Part shown: positions 22,805-29,477 of the stretch, one piece after another
Layout of the letters: each line of letters opens with the position of its first letter
Position numbering within the stretch: position 1 is the first letter of the stretch
NCBI RefSeq assembly: GCF_030397665.1
Contig: NZ_JAPUBT010000018.1
Span: 1 to 47,320 of the forward strand
Source: Janthinobacterium sp. SUN073
GTDB lineage: Bacteria; Pseudomonadota; Gammaproteobacteria; Burkholderiales; Burkholderiaceae_D
Direction of reading: 5' to 3'
DNA: 47,320 nt
Program-made: the position numbers and the translations under genes
The notes under the pieces: model-generated
What the model saw: only the letters and a program-made list of their open reading frames with translations
Databases searched by the model: none
Told to the model about the DNA's origin: nothing

Positions 22805-23199
22805 AATTAGCAGGAATTTTGATACTTGTAGCAGGGCTAATTCTAGCAACTTTCAGTCTTTTTATGGACACGACTGTTGGTGTTTCCGCGAGGGATTACG
22901 GATATGGTGTAACCTCGCCTGACATGCGGGTTTCCAACATAGACCTGATCGCAAAACGCCAGAGCTTTCTCATTTTTTCCGGAATACTTTCAGTTGTCGG
23001 AGCAATTTTAGTGGGTTTTTCGTCGCTTTCGAAACCCCAAAATAATGAGGCACTCCCAGTCGAGCAAGAGCAATCCGAGACAGAGCCGGTTGATTCCGGC
23101 GCTACAAGCAAATCTGTGTCAATCTGCCGAAACTGTCACCACATGGGTGCGGGTGACGCGCATGAGTGTCGCCGTTGCGGCGAGCCATTCCCCACATAA
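22801..23199 (+). CDS. two-helix membrane protein with C-terminal zinc ribbon, cotranscribed with CI
   Basis: 132 aa. Helix 1 at 4-22 (AGILILVAGLILATFSLF) and helix 2 at about 56-74 (FLIFSGILSVVGAILVGF); the 30 residues between them are probably periplasmic. An acidic linker follows (QEQSETEPVDSG), then a zinc ribbon: CRNC and CRRC separated by HHMGAGDAHE. Its ATG overlaps the CI stop, so it is made in the lysogen, the position of lambda rex genes. It may be an exclusion or abortive infection factor; no homologous family of known function is recognised. Confidence 0.8.
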   Translation: MKLAGILILVAGLILATFSLFMDTTVGVSARDYGYGVTSPDMRVSNIDLIAKRQSFLIFSGILSVVGAILVGFSSLSKPQNNEALPVEQEQSETEPVDSGATSKSVSICRNCHHMGAGDAHECRRCGEPFPT

Positions 23200-23222
23200 G
23201 CCTAAAATCTGAACAAGCAAAA

Positions 23223-23246
23223 GCCCGCCATCGTGCGGGTTTTTTT
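23223..23246 (+). terminator. terminator of repressor operon
   Basis: CCCGC/GCGGG stem followed by seven T, 24 bases after the membrane protein stop. It isolates the lysogeny transcript from the rightward promoter. Confidence 0.8.
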
Positions 23247-23271
23247 ATTCCTCATAAAAATATTTATTTTA

Positions 23272-23286
23272 AATAGCATTGCTATT
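23272..23286. promoter_or_regulatory. repressor operator 4
   Basis: AATAGCATTGCTATT, identical to operator 1. It overlaps the -35 of the rightward promoter by two bases. Confidence 0.85.
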
Positions 23287-23313
23287 GCATCGAATAAATA
23301 GCAGTGCTACTAT
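23285..23313 (+). promoter_or_regulatory. rightward early promoter
   Basis: -35 TTGCAT (23285-23290), 17-bp spacer, -10 TACTAT (23308-23313). Flanked and covered by operators 4 and 5, so it should be silent in the lysogen. It would drive the genes from 23352 to 27766. Confidence 0.65.
23297..23311. promoter_or_regulatory. repressor operator 5
   Basis: AATAGCAGTGCTACT, one mismatch from the palindrome; centre 25 bp from operator 4. Overlaps the -10 of the rightward promoter. Confidence 0.8.
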
Positions 23314-23351
23314 TCATCCATCGACGCACCACCTCAACCGATGGAGAGAAA

Positions 23352-23666
23352 ATGTCACACGCCGCCAGCAGCACACCAGCGCCCAGCGCCACCGTTAAAA
23401 TCCCCTACCTCACCTGCGCTGAATGCAACGCACTCATCCACGCCAACGCCAATGATCGACCAGGCACCGCGCCAGCTTCGGCAATCGACCTGATCGCCGA
23501 CAACCTGCTCGACGCCGAACTGTGGCCCGCGGACAGCGAGCTCGTCGCCGAGATCCGCGCCATGTTCATGCACAACTGGGGCATGGATCAGGCCCAGGCC
23601 GACGCACGCATGTCCCGCCTCAACTTCAAGGCCGCCCTCGCCGCTCTGGAAGGCGGTGCAGCATGA
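23352..23666 (+). CDS. first gene of rightward early operon, unknown function
   Basis: 104 aa from ATG 23352, GGAGAG upstream. Low-complexity start (MSHAASSTPAPSATVKIPYL), one CAEC pair, then helices (ASAIDLIADNLLDAELWPAD, FMHNWGMDQAQADARMSRLN). No family recognised. First gene after the CI-controlled rightward promoter; it overlaps the next gene by ATGA. Confidence 0.65.
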   Translation: MSHAASSTPAPSATVKIPYLTCAECNALIHANANDRPGTAPASAIDLIADNLLDAELWPADSELVAEIRAMFMHNWGMDQAQADARMSRLNFKAALAALEGGAA

Positions 23667-23959
23667 AATTCAAGTTCAACATCTACCTGATCATCGCCGT
23701 GGCCATCATCGGCGCCATCACCGGCAGTCTGGCCATGAGCCTGGGCGAAATCGAGCCAGCAGCCAGCGCCGCCATCATCCTAGTGTCCGTGTTGGTCCTG
23801 GGCTGGGGCGCCGGCAGCGTGTCGTCGCAGGCCGAGATCGACCGCCTCACCAGCATCGAGACGGCCCGCCGCATCCAGGCCAACTGCGCCATCATCACCC
23901 GCACTCACCTTGAGCGCGACCTCGAACAGCTGCTGGATGTGAAAGGCGGTGCACTGTGA
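23663..23959 (+). CDS. small membrane protein, rightward early operon
   Basis: 98 aa. Two hydrophobic helices: IYLIIAVAIIGAITGSLAM (7-25) and AAIILVSVLVLGWGAGSVSS (about 36-55), then a soluble helical tail that faces the cytoplasm (IDRLTSIETARRIQANCAII). Coupled to both neighbours by four-base overlaps. Could act on the host membrane during early infection; no family recognised. Confidence 0.65.
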   Translation: MKFKFNIYLIIAVAIIGAITGSLAMSLGEIEPAASAAIILVSVLVLGWGAGSVSSQAEIDRLTSIETARRIQANCAIITRTHLERDLEQLLDVKGGAL

Positions 23960-24594
23960 GCGCCACCTCCCCCGAAGAGCAATTCCTGCGCGACGTCGCC
24001 GAGCATGCGATGACCGTGATCCGTGAAGACGGCGTGAGTCGACATATCCGGTTCGCCAAGCCGGGCACGAGCTGCATGCACTTCGACCTGATCACCTGGC
24101 CGGGCTACCTCTGCTACACCGGCGACATGGGCACCTACGTGTTTCAGCGACTGACCGACATGTTTGAGTTCTTCCGCACAGATAGGGAGTACAAAAAACG
24201 CAACGGCGCCAAGTTGGCGGTCAACCTCTCGTACTGGGGCGAAAAGCTTCAGGCGACAGATCGCGACGGCTACCGGAAATACTCGGCCGAGAAATTCAGG
24301 GCGAATGTCATGGACTGGATTGAGCAACGGGGGCTGACTGGAAAGCTTGGGCACGGCCTGCGCGATGAGCTCCAATCCGAAGTACTGGATCAAGCCGACG
24401 ATGGCCCCGACGCGGCCTACCGCGCGGCGCGGGATTTTGTTTGGAACGGCAAGCAGGTGTTCCCCGATTTTTACGAGGTGGATAGCGAGGATTATTCGCA
24501 CCGCTTCCTCTGGTGCTGCTACGCGCTGGCTTGGGGTATCGAGAAATACGACCAATCGAAGGTAGCGATAGCGCCTGAACGGGTAGCAGCATGA
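23956..24594 (+). CDS. conserved temperate-phage protein of unknown function, GTG start
   Basis: 212 aa, starting at GTG 23956 that overlaps the preceding stop (GTGA). The segment MHFDLITWPGYLCYTGDMGT followed by YVFQRLTDMFEFFR is a signature I recognise from hypothetical proteins in early regions of many temperate phages. The end reads RFLWCCYALAWGIEKYDQSK. No activity is known to me. It overlaps the methyltransferase start by ATGA. Confidence 0.75.
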   Translation: MSATSPEEQFLRDVAEHAMTVIREDGVSRHIRFAKPGTSCMHFDLITWPGYLCYTGDMGTYVFQRLTDMFEFFRTDREYKKRNGAKLAVNLSYWGEKLQATDRDGYRKYSAEKFRANVMDWIEQRGLTGKLGHGLRDELQSEVLDQADDGPDAAYRAARDFVWNGKQVFPDFYEVDSEDYSHRFLWCCYALAWGIEKYDQSKVAIAPERVAA

Positions 24595-26702
24595 AGCGCG
24601 ACTGGTTCACCTTATCGCTCGATCTAGGCGAAGAGTTGATTATCGACAACTTCGCCGGCGGCGGCGGGACCAGCACCGGCTTGGAGCAGGCATTCGGCCG
24701 CCCGGTCGATATCGCCATCAACCATGACCCCGAAGCGCTGGCCATGCACGCGGCGAACCACCCGCACACCACGCACCTGTGCGAGAGCGTATGGGACGTC
24801 GACCCGATCAAGGTCACGAACAATCGCCCCGTCGGCCTGGTCTGGCTGTCGCCGGACTGCAAGCATTTCAGCAAGGCCAAGGGCGGCAAGCCCGTCGAGA
24901 AACGCATCCGTGGCTTGGCCTGGGTGACGCTGCGCTGGGCGGCAAAGTGCAAGCCGCGCGTGATCATGCTGGAAAACGTCGAAGAATTCAAAACGTGGGG
25001 CCCGCTGCTGGTCGAGGCCGACGGCAGCGCTAAGCCGGACCCGGCGAAGAAGGGTAAGACGTTCGATTCGTTCATCCGCCAGCTGCGCGCGCACGGCTAC
25101 ACCGTCGACTACCGCGAAATGCGTGGATGCGACCACGACACGCCAACTATCCGCAAACGCTTCTTCCTGGTGGCGCGTCGCGACGGCATCGCCATCAAGT
25201 GGCCAGAGCCTACCCATGGCGCGCCGGACAGCATCGGCGTGCGTGCCGGCAAGCTGCTGCCGTACCGTACGGCGGCTGAGTGCATCGACTTCAGCCTGCC
25301 GTGCCCGTCAATCTTCGAGCGCGACCGGCCGCTGGCGCCGGCGACGCTGCGTCGCATCGCCAAGGGCATCATGCGCTACGTGGTCGACGCGGCCGATCCG
25401 TTCATCGTCGGTGCTGGCGGCCCAGCGCGCGCTGGCGAGCCGCGCCCGACGGCCCGGCCGTTCGGCACGCTGCTGGCGCGCAACGACAGCTATTTCTGCG
25501 CGCCGACCATCGTCCCGGTCACGCACCAGGGCGGCGACCGCACTGAATCCATCGTCGAGCCATTCCGCACCATCACCGGCGCACACCGCGGCGAGAAGGC
25601 GCTGGGCGTGGCCACGCTGGTTCAGGTGGGTTACGGGGAGCGCGAGGGCCAGGCTCCGCGCGCCCTGGACATCGAGAAGCCACTGGGCACGGTGGTGGGC
25701 GCGGCCGCGAAGCATGCGCTGGTCGAGGCTGAGCTTGCGCCATTCGTCATGACCAATACCACGGGCCACCCTGGCGCGCGCGTCGACATGCCGGTACCGA
25801 CTATCACCGCCGCAGGCAATCAAGTGGTGGCCACGGCATTCCTGGCCAAGCATTACACAGGCGTCGTCGGCTCCGACTTGACCGATCCTATCGGCACAGT
25901 CACCGCATGCGACCACCACAGCCTGGTGACGGCCTTCTTGACCGAGCACGCCAACGCAAGCAATCAGCGCGTGATGCCGGCCGACGAACCGCTGCGCACG
26001 ATCTGCGCCCAGGTCAAGGGCGGCCATTTCAGCATGGTGTCGGCGCACATCACGAAGTTTCGCACCGGCGCCACCGGCAGCCCCCTCGATGAACCCTTGC
26101 ACACGGTCACTGCTGGTGGTCAGCAGGCCCGGCCCGGCACCGGAAACGCCATGGGCATCGTCACGGCACACATCCAGCGCGACATGGGCGCAAGCGTCGG
26201 CCACGCCGCCGATGCGCCGCTCGGCACGGTCACGGCCGGCGGTGGCGGCAAGTCGGCGCTGGTCACCAGCAACATGATCAAGCTGCGCGGCACCAGCACG
26301 GCGGCCGGTACCGACGAGCCACTGGGCACGGTCAGCGCCGGTGGCCAGCACCACGCCGAGGTGCGCTCGTTCCTGCTGGCCTATTACGGCACCGACCAGT
26401 CGCAAGGCTTGGCCGATCCGCTGGCCACGGTCACTAGCCGCGACCGCTTCGGCCTGGTAACGATCCATGGCCAGGACTATCAAATCGTGGATATCGGCTT
26501 GCGCATGCTGCAGCCGCGCGAACTGTTCCGAGCCCAAGGCTTCCCCGACGACTACATCATCGGTGACGACCCGGCGCAGGGCCTGAAACTGACGAAGAGC
26601 GCCCAGGTGCGCATGTGCGGCAATTCGGTGTGCCCGCCCATGGCCAAGGCACTAATCCTCGCCAACTTCGCGCATGAGCGCGAGATTGCGAGGGTCGCAT
26701 GA
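24591..26702 (+). CDS. phage DNA cytosine-5 methyltransferase with repeat-built central region
   Basis: 703 aa, about twice the usual catalytic core. Motif I FAGGGGTSTG (21-30) binds AdoMet; motif IV SPDC with Cys90 (PDC in place of the usual PPC); motif VI LENV (127-130); motif VIII RKRF (188-191); motif X GNSV (677-680). Between VIII and X, residues 270-625 hold about ten degenerate units of 33-40 aa with the signature (D/E)xPLxTVTA then LV, where the target recognition domain should be. No restriction enzyme gene is nearby, so it likely protects phage DNA or marks sites for regulation. ATGA overlap with the preceding gene. Confidence 0.9.
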   Translation: MKRDWFTLSLDLGEELIIDNFAGGGGTSTGLEQAFGRPVDIAINHDPEALAMHAANHPHTTHLCESVWDVDPIKVTNNRPVGLVWLSPDCKHFSKAKGGKPVEKRIRGLAWVTLRWAAKCKPRVIMLENVEEFKTWGPLLVEADGSAKPDPAKKGKTFDSFIRQLRAHGYTVDYREMRGCDHDTPTIRKRFFLVARRDGIAIKWPEPTHGAPDSIGVRAGKLLPYRTAAECIDFSLPCPSIFERDRPLAPATLRRIAKGIMRYVVDAADPFIVGAGGPARAGEPRPTARPFGTLLARNDSYFCAPTIVPVTHQGGDRTESIVEPFRTITGAHRGEKALGVATLVQVGYGEREGQAPRALDIEKPLGTVVGAAAKHALVEAELAPFVMTNTTGHPGARVDMPVPTITAAGNQVVATAFLAKHYTGVVGSDLTDPIGTVTACDHHSLVTAFLTEHANASNQRVMPADEPLRTICAQVKGGHFSMVSAHITKFRTGATGSPLDEPLHTVTAGGQQARPGTGNAMGIVTAHIQRDMGASVGHAADAPLGTVTAGGGGKSALVTSNMIKLRGTSTAAGTDEPLGTVSAGGQHHAEVRSFLLAYYGTDQSQGLADPLATVTSRDRFGLVTIHGQDYQIVDIGLRMLQPRELFRAQGFPDDYIIGDDPAQGLKLTKSAQVRMCGNSVCPPMAKALILANFAHEREIARVA
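25398..26466 (+). repeat. protein-level repeats inside the methyltransferase
   Basis: About ten units; clearest are EKPLGTVVGAAAKHALV, TDPIGTVTACDHHSLV, DEPLHTVTAGG, DAPLGTVTAGGGGKSALV, DEPLGTVSAGG and ADPLATVTSRDRFGLV. Spacing is about 33-41 residues. Confidence 0.85.
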
Positions 26703-26845
26703 TGTACGACCTAGCCCGCCTCGAACGCCAGCACCAAGCAAACAACAAGGGGGCCGGTGTATTCGCTAATCCGCAAGCGCTGCGCCTGCGGCAAGGTCAG
26801 TACGGAGCGCCAACTGCGCCAGTACGGCCGCTGCATTGCGTGTGA
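26699..26845 (+). CDS. possible 48-aa protein overlapping the zinc-finger frame
   Basis: ATGATG overlapping the methyltransferase stop (ATGA). Starts MMYDLARLERQHQANNKGAG; the first 20 residues look like a genuine coupled start, but the rest, in the overlap with the zinc-finger frame, is low in structure. One reading is a short coupled gene whose original end was lost or that leads ribosomes to the GTG at 26757. Confidence 0.35.
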   Translation: MMYDLARLERQHQANNKGAGVFANPQALRLRQGQYGAPTAPVRPLHCV

Positions 26846-26876
26846 GCGCAAATCTACAACCTCACCTGGGAGATAA
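26757..26876 (+). CDS. 39-aa zinc-finger-like protein, GTG start
   Basis: GTG at 26757 behind AAGGGGG. The product begins MYSLIRKRCACGKVSTERQL, then RQYGRCIACERK: a C-x-C and C-x2-C set that could bind one zinc ion. It overlaps another short frame (26699-26845) in a different phase. Its stop is one base before the next ATG, whose ribosome site lies inside it. The Cys pattern makes this frame the more convincing one. Confidence 0.5.
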   Translation: MYSLIRKRCACGKVSTERQLRQYGRCIACERKSTTSPGR

Positions 26877-26877
26877 C

Positions 26878-27261
26878 ATGGGAGCATTTTGTGTATTTGG
26901 TATCAGCCGCGGTGTCTGCAAAGCAGCGGCATCGAAAAAGCAGCCCTTCGGAGAAGGGGAAGGCGCGAACCGCCGCAATTACTCCCCCGCAGAATGGGGG
27001 GGCAAGCGCGACGCCCTGGCGGAAAAGATGTTTAAGGATGCTACGCGGCGCGTGAAAATAAGCCCTGAACTGGACACGCCACAGTTTTGCGCCGACTGGC
27101 TGGCGATCAGCCCCGGCGAAGTTCGAGAAGCCGTGATCATGGTGCGCGGCCCAAAGGTCGACAAAAACGGCAGTGTTGTGAAACGTGGCGGCGCGGTGGT
27201 AGAAACCTGGCTTGAATATGCTGCCGAATGTGCGCGGCGCAATATACAGGCGGCTATATGA
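26878..27261 (+). CDS. phage early protein of unknown function
   Basis: 127 aa from ATG 26878, GGGAG upstream. MGAFCVFGISRGVCKAAASK, then a basic/aromatic centre (NRRNYSPAEWGGKRDALAEK) and TWLEYAAECARRNIQAAI at the end. No domain recognised. Coupled to the next gene by ATGA. Confidence 0.65.
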   Translation: MGAFCVFGISRGVCKAAASKKQPFGEGEGANRRNYSPAEWGGKRDALAEKMFKDATRRVKISPELDTPQFCADWLAISPGEVREAVIMVRGPKVDKNGSVVKRGGAVVETWLEYAAECARRNIQAAI

Positions 27262-27551
27262 CGAAATGCATCACAAGCGATAAATGGCGCGGTGACCGTG
27301 GCGAACCGGTTAATCCATCGAGCGTGCGCTTCAAAGCGCAGGAAGCGCACGCGCCCAGCTGCGAAGGCTGCCTGTTCGAGCGCTCCGTGGGCGTGTGTTC
27401 GACGGCCGCCGCGCTGGCCGTGGCCAACGACAAGCCGGACTGCGACGACCTCTCGCCGGCCGGCATGACCTACATCTACGTGCTGGATAAAAGCGATCCG
27501 CGCCAGCTCGACCTGATCAAACCCCTGAAACAACTGGAAAGCACATCATGA
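27258..27551 (+). CDS. phage cysteine-containing hypothetical protein
   Basis: 97 aa, MTKCITSDKWRGDRGEPVNP. Cysteines at CEGC, GVCST and PDCDD could bind metal. The gene overlaps the neighbours on both sides by four bases (ATGA), so the rightward operon runs without gaps to the AlpA-like gene. No function recognised. Confidence 0.65.
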   Translation: MTKCITSDKWRGDRGEPVNPSSVRFKAQEAHAPSCEGCLFERSVGVCSTAAALAVANDKPDCDDLSPAGMTYIYVLDKSDPRQLDLIKPLKQLESTS

Positions 27552-27766
27552 GCACTATGACCGAAGTACGAAAATTCCTGCGCCTTCCCTCCGTAATCGA
27601 AATCGTCGGCATCCAGCGCACGGCCATCTACGACCGCATCAAGAAGGGCACCTTCCCTGCGCCGATCAGCCTGGGGCCGCGCGCGGTGGTGTGGGATTCG
27701 ACAGCAATCGCAGCATGGCAAGAACAAATTATCGCGGATGCGCGTACGCCGTCGGCAAAAAACTAA
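27548..27766 (+). CDS. AlpA-family regulator, probable excisionase
   Basis: 72 aa. RKFLRLPSVIEIVGIQRTAI then YDRIKKGTFPAPISLGPRAV and VWDSTAIAAWQEQI is the classic AlpA/MerR-like winged helix. AlpA proteins activate integrase genes or serve as recombination directionality factors. Being the last gene before the tRNA-Ser boundary and the end of the CI-controlled rightward operon, it is a good candidate for the excisionase. Confidence 0.85.
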   Translation: MSTMTEVRKFLRLPSVIEIVGIQRTAIYDRIKKGTFPAPISLGPRAVVWDSTAIAAWQEQIIADARTPSAKN

Positions 27767-27850
27767 TGGGGGTAGAGATGTGGGTAGGGGAAAAAGAAAA
27801 AGCCCCTTCACAGGGGCTTTTTCAGAATACTGGCGGAGACGGTGGGATTC
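27767..27850. other. probable prophage right end (attR region) at tRNA-Ser 3' end
   Basis: Phage genes end at 27766 and the tRNA-Ser 3' end begins at 27831 on the minus strand, so the junction must lie here. Integration into the 3' part of a tRNA gene is usual for tyrosine integrases. The matching attL repeat lies outside the window, so the exact core cannot be set. Confidence 0.55.
27796..27823. terminator. bidirectional terminator between AlpA-like gene and tRNA-Ser
   Basis: AAAAGCCCCT/AGGGGCTTTT stem with T tracts on both strands; serves the tRNA (minus) and the phage operon (plus). Confidence 0.8.
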
Positions 27851-27923
27851 GAACCCACGATACAGGTATAAGCCGTATGCATCCTTAGCAGGGATGTGCC
27901 TTCGGCCACTCGGCCACGTCTCC
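27831..27923 (-). tRNA. tRNA-Ser(GCU)
   Basis: 93 bases with encoded CCA. Minus strand starts GGAGACGTGGCCGAGTGG; the anticodon loop CTGCTAA gives GCU, reading AGC/AGU; a long variable arm and GGTTCGAATCC T-loop follow. It is intact, so the prophage restores the 3' end. Confidence 0.95.
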
Positions 27924-27978
27924 TAGCTGATTACTCAACTATGTCTCTGTAGCTAACTGCGCTGCAGCGACGAACGTC

Positions 27979-28007
27979 ATAATATCGATTGCCCCCCCTT
28001 TGGTCAA
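27979..28007 (-). promoter_or_regulatory. promoter of tRNA-Ser
   Basis: Minus strand -35 TTGACC (28002-28007), 17-bp spacer, -10 TATTAT (27979-27984); about 50 bases upstream of the tRNA 5' end. Confidence 0.75.
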
Positions 28008-28033
28008 GGGCGTGGGGCAATATTTTTAGATAT

Positions 28034-29281
28034 TTAAGCTTTTTCCAGCTCGAACGCTTTATGCAGCGCGCGAACGGCCAGTTCCATGTACTTTTCATCG
28101 ATCAGCACGGAGATCTTGATTTCGGAAGTGGAGATCATCATGATGTTGATGCCCTCTTCCGACAGGGTACGGAACATTTGCGATGCCACGCCAACATGGC
28201 TGCGCATGCCCACGCCGACGACGGACAGTTTCGACACTTTCGCGTCGCCCGTGATGCTGGCCGCGCCCAGCGATTCGCGGTTCGCTTCCAGCACGGCCAG
28301 CGCGCGCGTGTATTCGCCGCGCGAAACGGTGAAGGTGAAGTCCGTTTTACCGTCGACCGACTGATTCTGTATGATCATGTCGACCTCGATGTTCGCATCC
28401 GCCACCGGTCCCAGGATGTGGTACGCCACGCCTGGGCGGTCGGGCACGCCGAGCACGGTGATTTTGGCTTCATCGCGGTTGAAGGCGATGCCGGAGATGA
28501 CTGCTTGTTCCATGTTTGTATCTTCCTCAAACGAAATCAGGGTGCCTGAATTGGCTTCTATTTCCAGCGGCAACATCGGGTCGGTCAACGACGACAGCAC
28601 GCGCGTGGGCACGCGGTAGTTGCCGGCAAATTCCACCGAACGCGTTTGCAGCACTTTGGAACCCAGCGACGCCAGTTCCAGCATTTCTTCAAAGGTGATG
28701 GTCTTCAGGCGGCGCGCCTCGGAGACCACGCGCGGGTCGGTCGTGTAGACGCCGTCGACGTCCGTGAAGATCAGGCACTCGGCCGCCTTCATGGCGGCGG
28801 CGATCGCCACGGCCGAGGTGTCGGAACCGCCGCGGCCCAGGGTCGCGATGTTGTCGTGTTCGTCGACGCCCTGGAAACCGGTAATGATGACAATCTTGCC
28901 CGCATCGAGGTCGCGTTTGACTTTTTCGTCATCGATCGACTGGATGCGTGCCTTGGTAAAGGCGGAATCGGTCTTGATCGCGACTTGCCAGCCAGCATAG
29001 GATACGGCTTGTTTGCCGATCGCCAGCAGTGCCATCGACAATAGGCCGACGGACACTTGTTCGCCTGTCGAGGCGATCATGTCAAGTTCACGGGGATCGG
29101 GTTGATCCATGATTTCCTTGGCCAGTCCAATCAGGCGGTTGGTTTCGCCCGACATGGCCGATGGCACCACCACGATTTGATGCCCAGCGTCGTGCCACTT
29201 GGCAACGCGCTTGGCGACATTCTTGATACGGTCAGTCGAGCCCATCGACGTACCGCCATATTTGTGGACGATTAAAGCCAT
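28034..29281 (-). CDS. lysC: aspartate kinase
   Basis: 415 aa from ATG 29281 (MALIVHKYGGTSMGSTDRIK). KYGGTS binds ATP/aspartate; FTDVDGVYTTDPRVV and the two C-terminal ACT domains (from about 270, ISGIAFNRDEAKITVLGVPD and VVGVGMRSHVGVASQMFRTL) are typical of lysine/threonine-regulated kinases. It makes aspartyl phosphate, the first step to lysine, methionine and threonine. Monofunctional, no homoserine dehydrogenase part. The upstream frame extension to 29302 lacks family similarity. Confidence 0.95.
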   Translation of the reverse strand: MALIVHKYGGTSMGSTDRIKNVAKRVAKWHDAGHQIVVVPSAMSGETNRLIGLAKEIMDQPDPRELDMIASTGEQVSVGLLSMALLAIGKQAVSYAGWQVAIKTDSAFTKARIQSIDDEKVKRDLDAGKIVIITGFQGVDEHDNIATLGRGGSDTSAVAIAAAMKAAECLIFTDVDGVYTTDPRVVSEARRLKTITFEEMLELASLGSKVLQTRSVEFAGNYRVPTRVLSSLTDPMLPLEIEANSGTLISFEEDTNMEQAVISGIAFNRDEAKITVLGVPDRPGVAYHILGPVADANIEVDMIIQNQSVDGKTDFTFTVSRGEYTRALAVLEANRESLGAASITGDAKVSKLSVVGVGMRSHVGVASQMFRTLSEEGINIMMISTSEIKISVLIDEKYMELAVRALHKAFELEKA

Positions 29282-29325
29282 AAGAGTGAAGTTTCCGCTC
29301 AAGAAGAATAAAAAAGGAGGGCTTT

Positions 29326-29354
29326 ACTCTACATGCCGCAATGCAAAATAACAA
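29326..29354 (-). promoter_or_regulatory. candidate lysC promoter
   Basis: Minus strand -35 TTGTTA (29349-29354), 17-bp spacer, -10 TAGAGT (29326-29331). Moderate match. Confidence 0.45.
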
Positions 29355-29427
29355 GCTAAAAAGCGCATTAGCTCATACCGATTGCGCATATGGAAATAAC
29401 CAATCCATGCAGTCGGGAGCGCATGGG

Positions 29428-29472
29428 CAGCCACTTGCCGGCCACCCCGAGAGTGGCCGTGGCGGCTGCCCT
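29428..29472 (-). terminator. hairpin after tilS
   Basis: Imperfect long stem (GCAGCCAC...GCCGGCCAC against GTGGCCG...GGCGGCTGC) starting 6 bases after the tilS stop. No T tract, so it may stabilise the mRNA end rather than terminate. Confidence 0.4.
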
Positions 29473-29477
29473 TACGC

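Noticed and set aside
24591..26702. Complete restriction-modification system
   Set aside because: Only the methyltransferase is seen; no neighbouring gene has nuclease motifs. The HNH gene at 13413 belongs to packaging.
27691..27926. Short plus-strand frames across the tRNA-Ser
   Set aside because: They are antisense readings of the tRNA (typical GGIRTHD string) and not proteins.
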